Shown in pieces: positions 5,363 through 7,552 of a DNA stretch of 7,552 nucleotides. Location of the stretch: the NCBI GenBank assembly GCA_038106885.1, contig JAYNFX010000050.1:1-7552 (forward strand). Reading direction: 5' to 3'. Under the pieces are notes generated by a model. That model was given only the letters and a program-made list of their open reading frames with translations, had not been told where the DNA came from and searched no databases. The stretch comes from UBA3537 sp038106885. Its GTDB lineage: Bacteria > Bacteroidota > Bacteroidia > Flavobacteriales > Flavobacteriaceae. A program made the translations under genes and the position numbers. Each line of letters starts with the position of its first letter. Positions within the stretch are counted from its first letter, which is position 1.

Positions 5363-7552
5363 TTAATAATTGAATTTTAGATTTAATAAAAAATTTCTGC
5401 CCATATCGTCCGAGTAAAAACGTAGAAGATTTAGATAGTTTCTGTAGGAGGTATTAAAAAGGTTATTAATCCCTAATCCTACGGTTAAGGATGATTTTTT
5501 TGATGTTTTAAAATCCATACTTGCATTTAGATTTAATAAATGATAAGCATCAGGGGTTGAACTAATATCAACTTCCTCATAGGTTTCAGTAATTGGAAGA
5601 TAAACTTCGAAATTGTTATTTGGGAATTCATTTTGGGCAAAAACATACTCGCTTTGTAATGAAATTTTCAAGTTTTTAAGTTCTTTGTTATTGTAAGAAA
5701 TTTCATTTTTAGTATTTACAGGAGGCATATTAATTAATGGCTCATCCATTGTATTATCGTATCCTTTAACAATTGAGAGTTGATGATTTAGATTTATTTT
5801 ATTGCTGATTGAAAAGCTAGCATCGATATCAACACCAAGTAACTGTGCATCAGTTTGTCTATATTCCCAAACTTGGAAATTGCCTCTAATGGTTTCTCTA
5901 ATTTCAACTGGTTCAATTACAATAAAATCTCTTATGTTATTGATAAATGGGTTTATTGAAAAATTAAATGTTTTTCCAACATGGCTATATGTTATTGAAG
6001 TTTTATTTCCAACCTCAGATTTAAACCTTAAATCTCCAACTTCAATTCTTGCAATTGCATGGTGTAAACCATCACTAAATAACTCAGCAGGATTGGGTGC
6101 TCGGGATGACAATGCATGGTTTATGAATAAAGTATTATTATCATCTAATTTATAATTGAATCCTAATGTTGCTGAAAGATTATTAAATTCAAGTTCAGGG
6201 TTTACCAAAACTTGATTTGAAAATTCTTCTATAACTAAATCAGGAAATAGGGTGTCATAGCCGCGTTCTTCCCAAACCGAGTTTTTATAAAACTTAAAAA
6301 CATCCATGTAGCTGTAGTCAAATCTTACTCCAGTTTCAATTTCTAATTTATCGTTAATTTTTCTATCAAGAACTGTATATAAGCCAAAATCATACTTGTC
6401 GTAATCAGGAATTAATCGTCTTACACCTGTGTCTGGATTCGCAAAGTTAGATTGAAATCTTCCCATAATCCCTGATTTAAAATTAAAATCTCCAAGTGGT
6501 CCAAATAAATCAATTAAAACTGTATGAGTATCTAGTTTTAAATCTAGAGCAGGTTTGTCTCTATCATTACCAACTCTTATATCATACTCAAATCGTCGAT
6601 TTAGTTGATAATCATATTGAAGTTCTAAAGTATAATCACCTAAATTTTTAAAAGCCTTAATTCTACTTAGTTGATGAGTAACATCTTGTTTAGGATAACC
6701 AATATCATAAGTGAATTCTCTAATGGTCAAGGGGATGTCACTTTCAATTGCCCTAATTTGATCTGCAGCGCCATGCGCGTGAGAAGATCTTAGTATCCCG
6801 ATTTCAGTATTAAAATAAGAGTAATATCCTTCTATACCATAATTAAATCGGTTTAGTCCAAATCTTAATGACATGTCTTTTTCATAAAGACCAGTATTAC
6901 TCATTATGTAATCAGAAGCTTCAACATCTCCGAAACGCTTAAATGTCCCCTGCGCAGTTCCATATATTCCATTTTTAAAGCTTTTTGTAATTTGTGAGGT
7001 GATTCCACCACCACGACCATTTGATGATCCAAATAACATGGTTTTTCCATATAAACTATCTTTAATGGCGACTTTTGGGCCTTCAGCAATTATAAGTCCT
7101 GCCATTGCATCACCACCATATTTTAATGCACTAGCATTTTTTATAAGAGTTATTTTTCCAATTGAATTAACATCAATATTTGGTGCATGTTCTTTGCCCC
7201 ATTCTTGATCTTGCATTCTAACCCCATTATTTATCATTATGATTCTACTGCTGTGTAGTCCTTGAATTATTGGTTTTACAATTCCATTACCTTTATTGAG
7301 TGAGGATACACCACTTAGGCTTTTTAATGCGTCACCAATAGAAGCACTGCTGTATTTTTCTAAAGTTTTATTTGAAATTTGACTCTCTAAAACTGATTTA
7401 CTTTGATCTTTATAAGAATTGCCTTTAACGATTATTTCATTCAACTCTTCTAGGTGATGTTCGAGTTTAAAATCCTTTTCAATTTTTCCGTATGAGGCTT
7501 TCCATTTAAATATTACAGTATCACATGATGGATGTAATATTTTTATTGAATA
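5363..7552 (-). CDS. TonB-dependent outer-membrane receptor, N-terminus missing (partial)
   Basis: The frame is open to the right edge: 729 residues are visible. A start at 7444 would be an internal TTG; the upstream codons continue as coding sequence (LHPSCDTVIFKWK, then LEHHLEELNEIIVKG), which looks like the end of a carboxypeptidase-regulatory-type N-terminal domain leading into the plug. The plug (about residues 35-165) shows IGDALKSLSGVSSL, IIQGLHSSRIIMINNGVR, WGKEHAPNIDVNSIGKI and LKYGGDAMAGLII. The barrel follows, with typical NNTLFINHALSSRAPNPAELF and LGINNLFNTSYRNYL motifs, and ends in LNLKFNY with a terminal aromatic residue. It imports a scarce substrate across the outer membrane using TonB energy. 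His-containing segments (KEHAP in the plug, SSHAHGAADQ in a loop, DGLHHAIARIE) and the Asp/His-rich partner lipoprotein point to a metal or metal complex, perhaps zinc as in ZnuD-type receptors. Heme or a siderophore is not excluded. Confidence 0.9.
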   Translation of the reverse strand, partial: YSIKILHPSCDTVIFKWKASYGKIEKDFKLEHHLEELNEIIVKGNSYKDQSKSVLESQISNKTLEKYSSASIGDALKSLSGVSSLNKGNGIVKPIIQGLHSSRIIMINNGVRMQDQEWGKEHAPNIDVNSIGKITLIKNASALKYGGDAMAGLIIAEGPKVAIKDSLYGKTMLFGSSNGRGGGITSQITKSFKNGIYGTAQGTFKRFGDVEASDYIMSNTGLYEKDMSLRFGLNRFNYGIEGYYSYFNTEIGILRSSHAHGAADQIRAIESDIPLTIREFTYDIGYPKQDVTHQLSRIKAFKNLGDYTLELQYDYQLNRRFEYDIRVGNDRDKPALDLKLDTHTVLIDLFGPLGDFNFKSGIMGRFQSNFANPDTGVRRLIPDYDKYDFGLYTVLDRKINDKLEIETGVRFDYSYMDVFKFYKNSVWEERGYDTLFPDLVIEEFSNQVLVNPELEFNNLSATLGFNYKLDDNNTLFINHALSSRAPNPAELFSDGLHHAIARIEVGDLRFKSEVGNKTSITYSHVGKTFNFSINPFINNIRDFIVIEPVEIRETIRGNFQVWEYRQTDAQLLGVDIDASFSISNKINLNHQLSIVKGYDNTMDEPLINMPPVNTKNEISYNNKELKNLKISLQSEYVFAQNEFPNNNFEVYLPITETYEEVDISSTPDAYHLLNLNASMDFKTSKKSSLTVGLGINNLFNTSYRNYLNLLRFYSDDMGRNFLLNLKFNY

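Noticed and set aside
7442..7444. Start codon of the TonB-dependent receptor at 7444
   Set aside because: The codon is TTG, and the frame stays open for 36 more codons to the edge with family-like sequence, so the gene is partial at its 5' end.

Overview
The window looks like chromosome from a Bacteroidetes bacterium, most likely a Flavobacteriia-type organism. The evidence is strong AT-richness, A-rich leaders without Shine-Dalgarno motifs, several lipoproteins with short Lys-led signal peptides, a carboxypeptidase-regulatory-domain protein, and a TonB-dependent receptor of a type common in flavobacteria. No rRNA, tRNA, CRISPR array, insertion sequence, integrase or phage gene is visible. 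Nearly everything encoded appears to be cell-envelope or secreted protein.

Layout from left to right: (1) the 3' end of a LpqC/PHB-depolymerase-type alpha/beta-hydrolase gene (+), entering from the left edge. (2) A convergent lipoprotein gene (-) with a ZU5-like beta domain; its stop codon interlocks with that of gene 1 in a TTAA. (3) A divergent gene (+) for an exported protein with a carboxypeptidase-like regulatory domain. (4) A bidirectional terminator, then a convergent lipoprotein gene (-) holding two copies of a YdhR-like ferredoxin-fold domain. (5) A divergent gene (+) for a small cytosolic protein, possibly of LURP-one/Tubby-like fold. (6) A co-directional lipoprotein gene (+) with an NTF2/SnoaL-like domain. 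(7) A strong symmetric terminator shared with a two-gene minus-strand operon. That operon is a TonB-dependent receptor (N-terminus cut off by the right edge) followed 18 bases later by a lipoprotein with an Asp/His-rich N-terminus, and it is probably a metal-uptake locus.

The clearest functional unit is the receptor-lipoprotein operon at the right end. Genes 5 and 6 are each preceded by the same 21-base dyad (17 of 21 positions identical), placed so that one arm coincides with a plausible -33 box, which suggests a shared regulator. Most of the window is ordinary accessory-type flavobacterial genome. I see no convincing new multi-gene system; the shared dyad and the tandem YdhR lipoprotein are the items most worth a second look. 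Four start sites given by simple ORF calling appear wrong or incomplete (genes 1, 3, 4 and the receptor), and they are corrected below.
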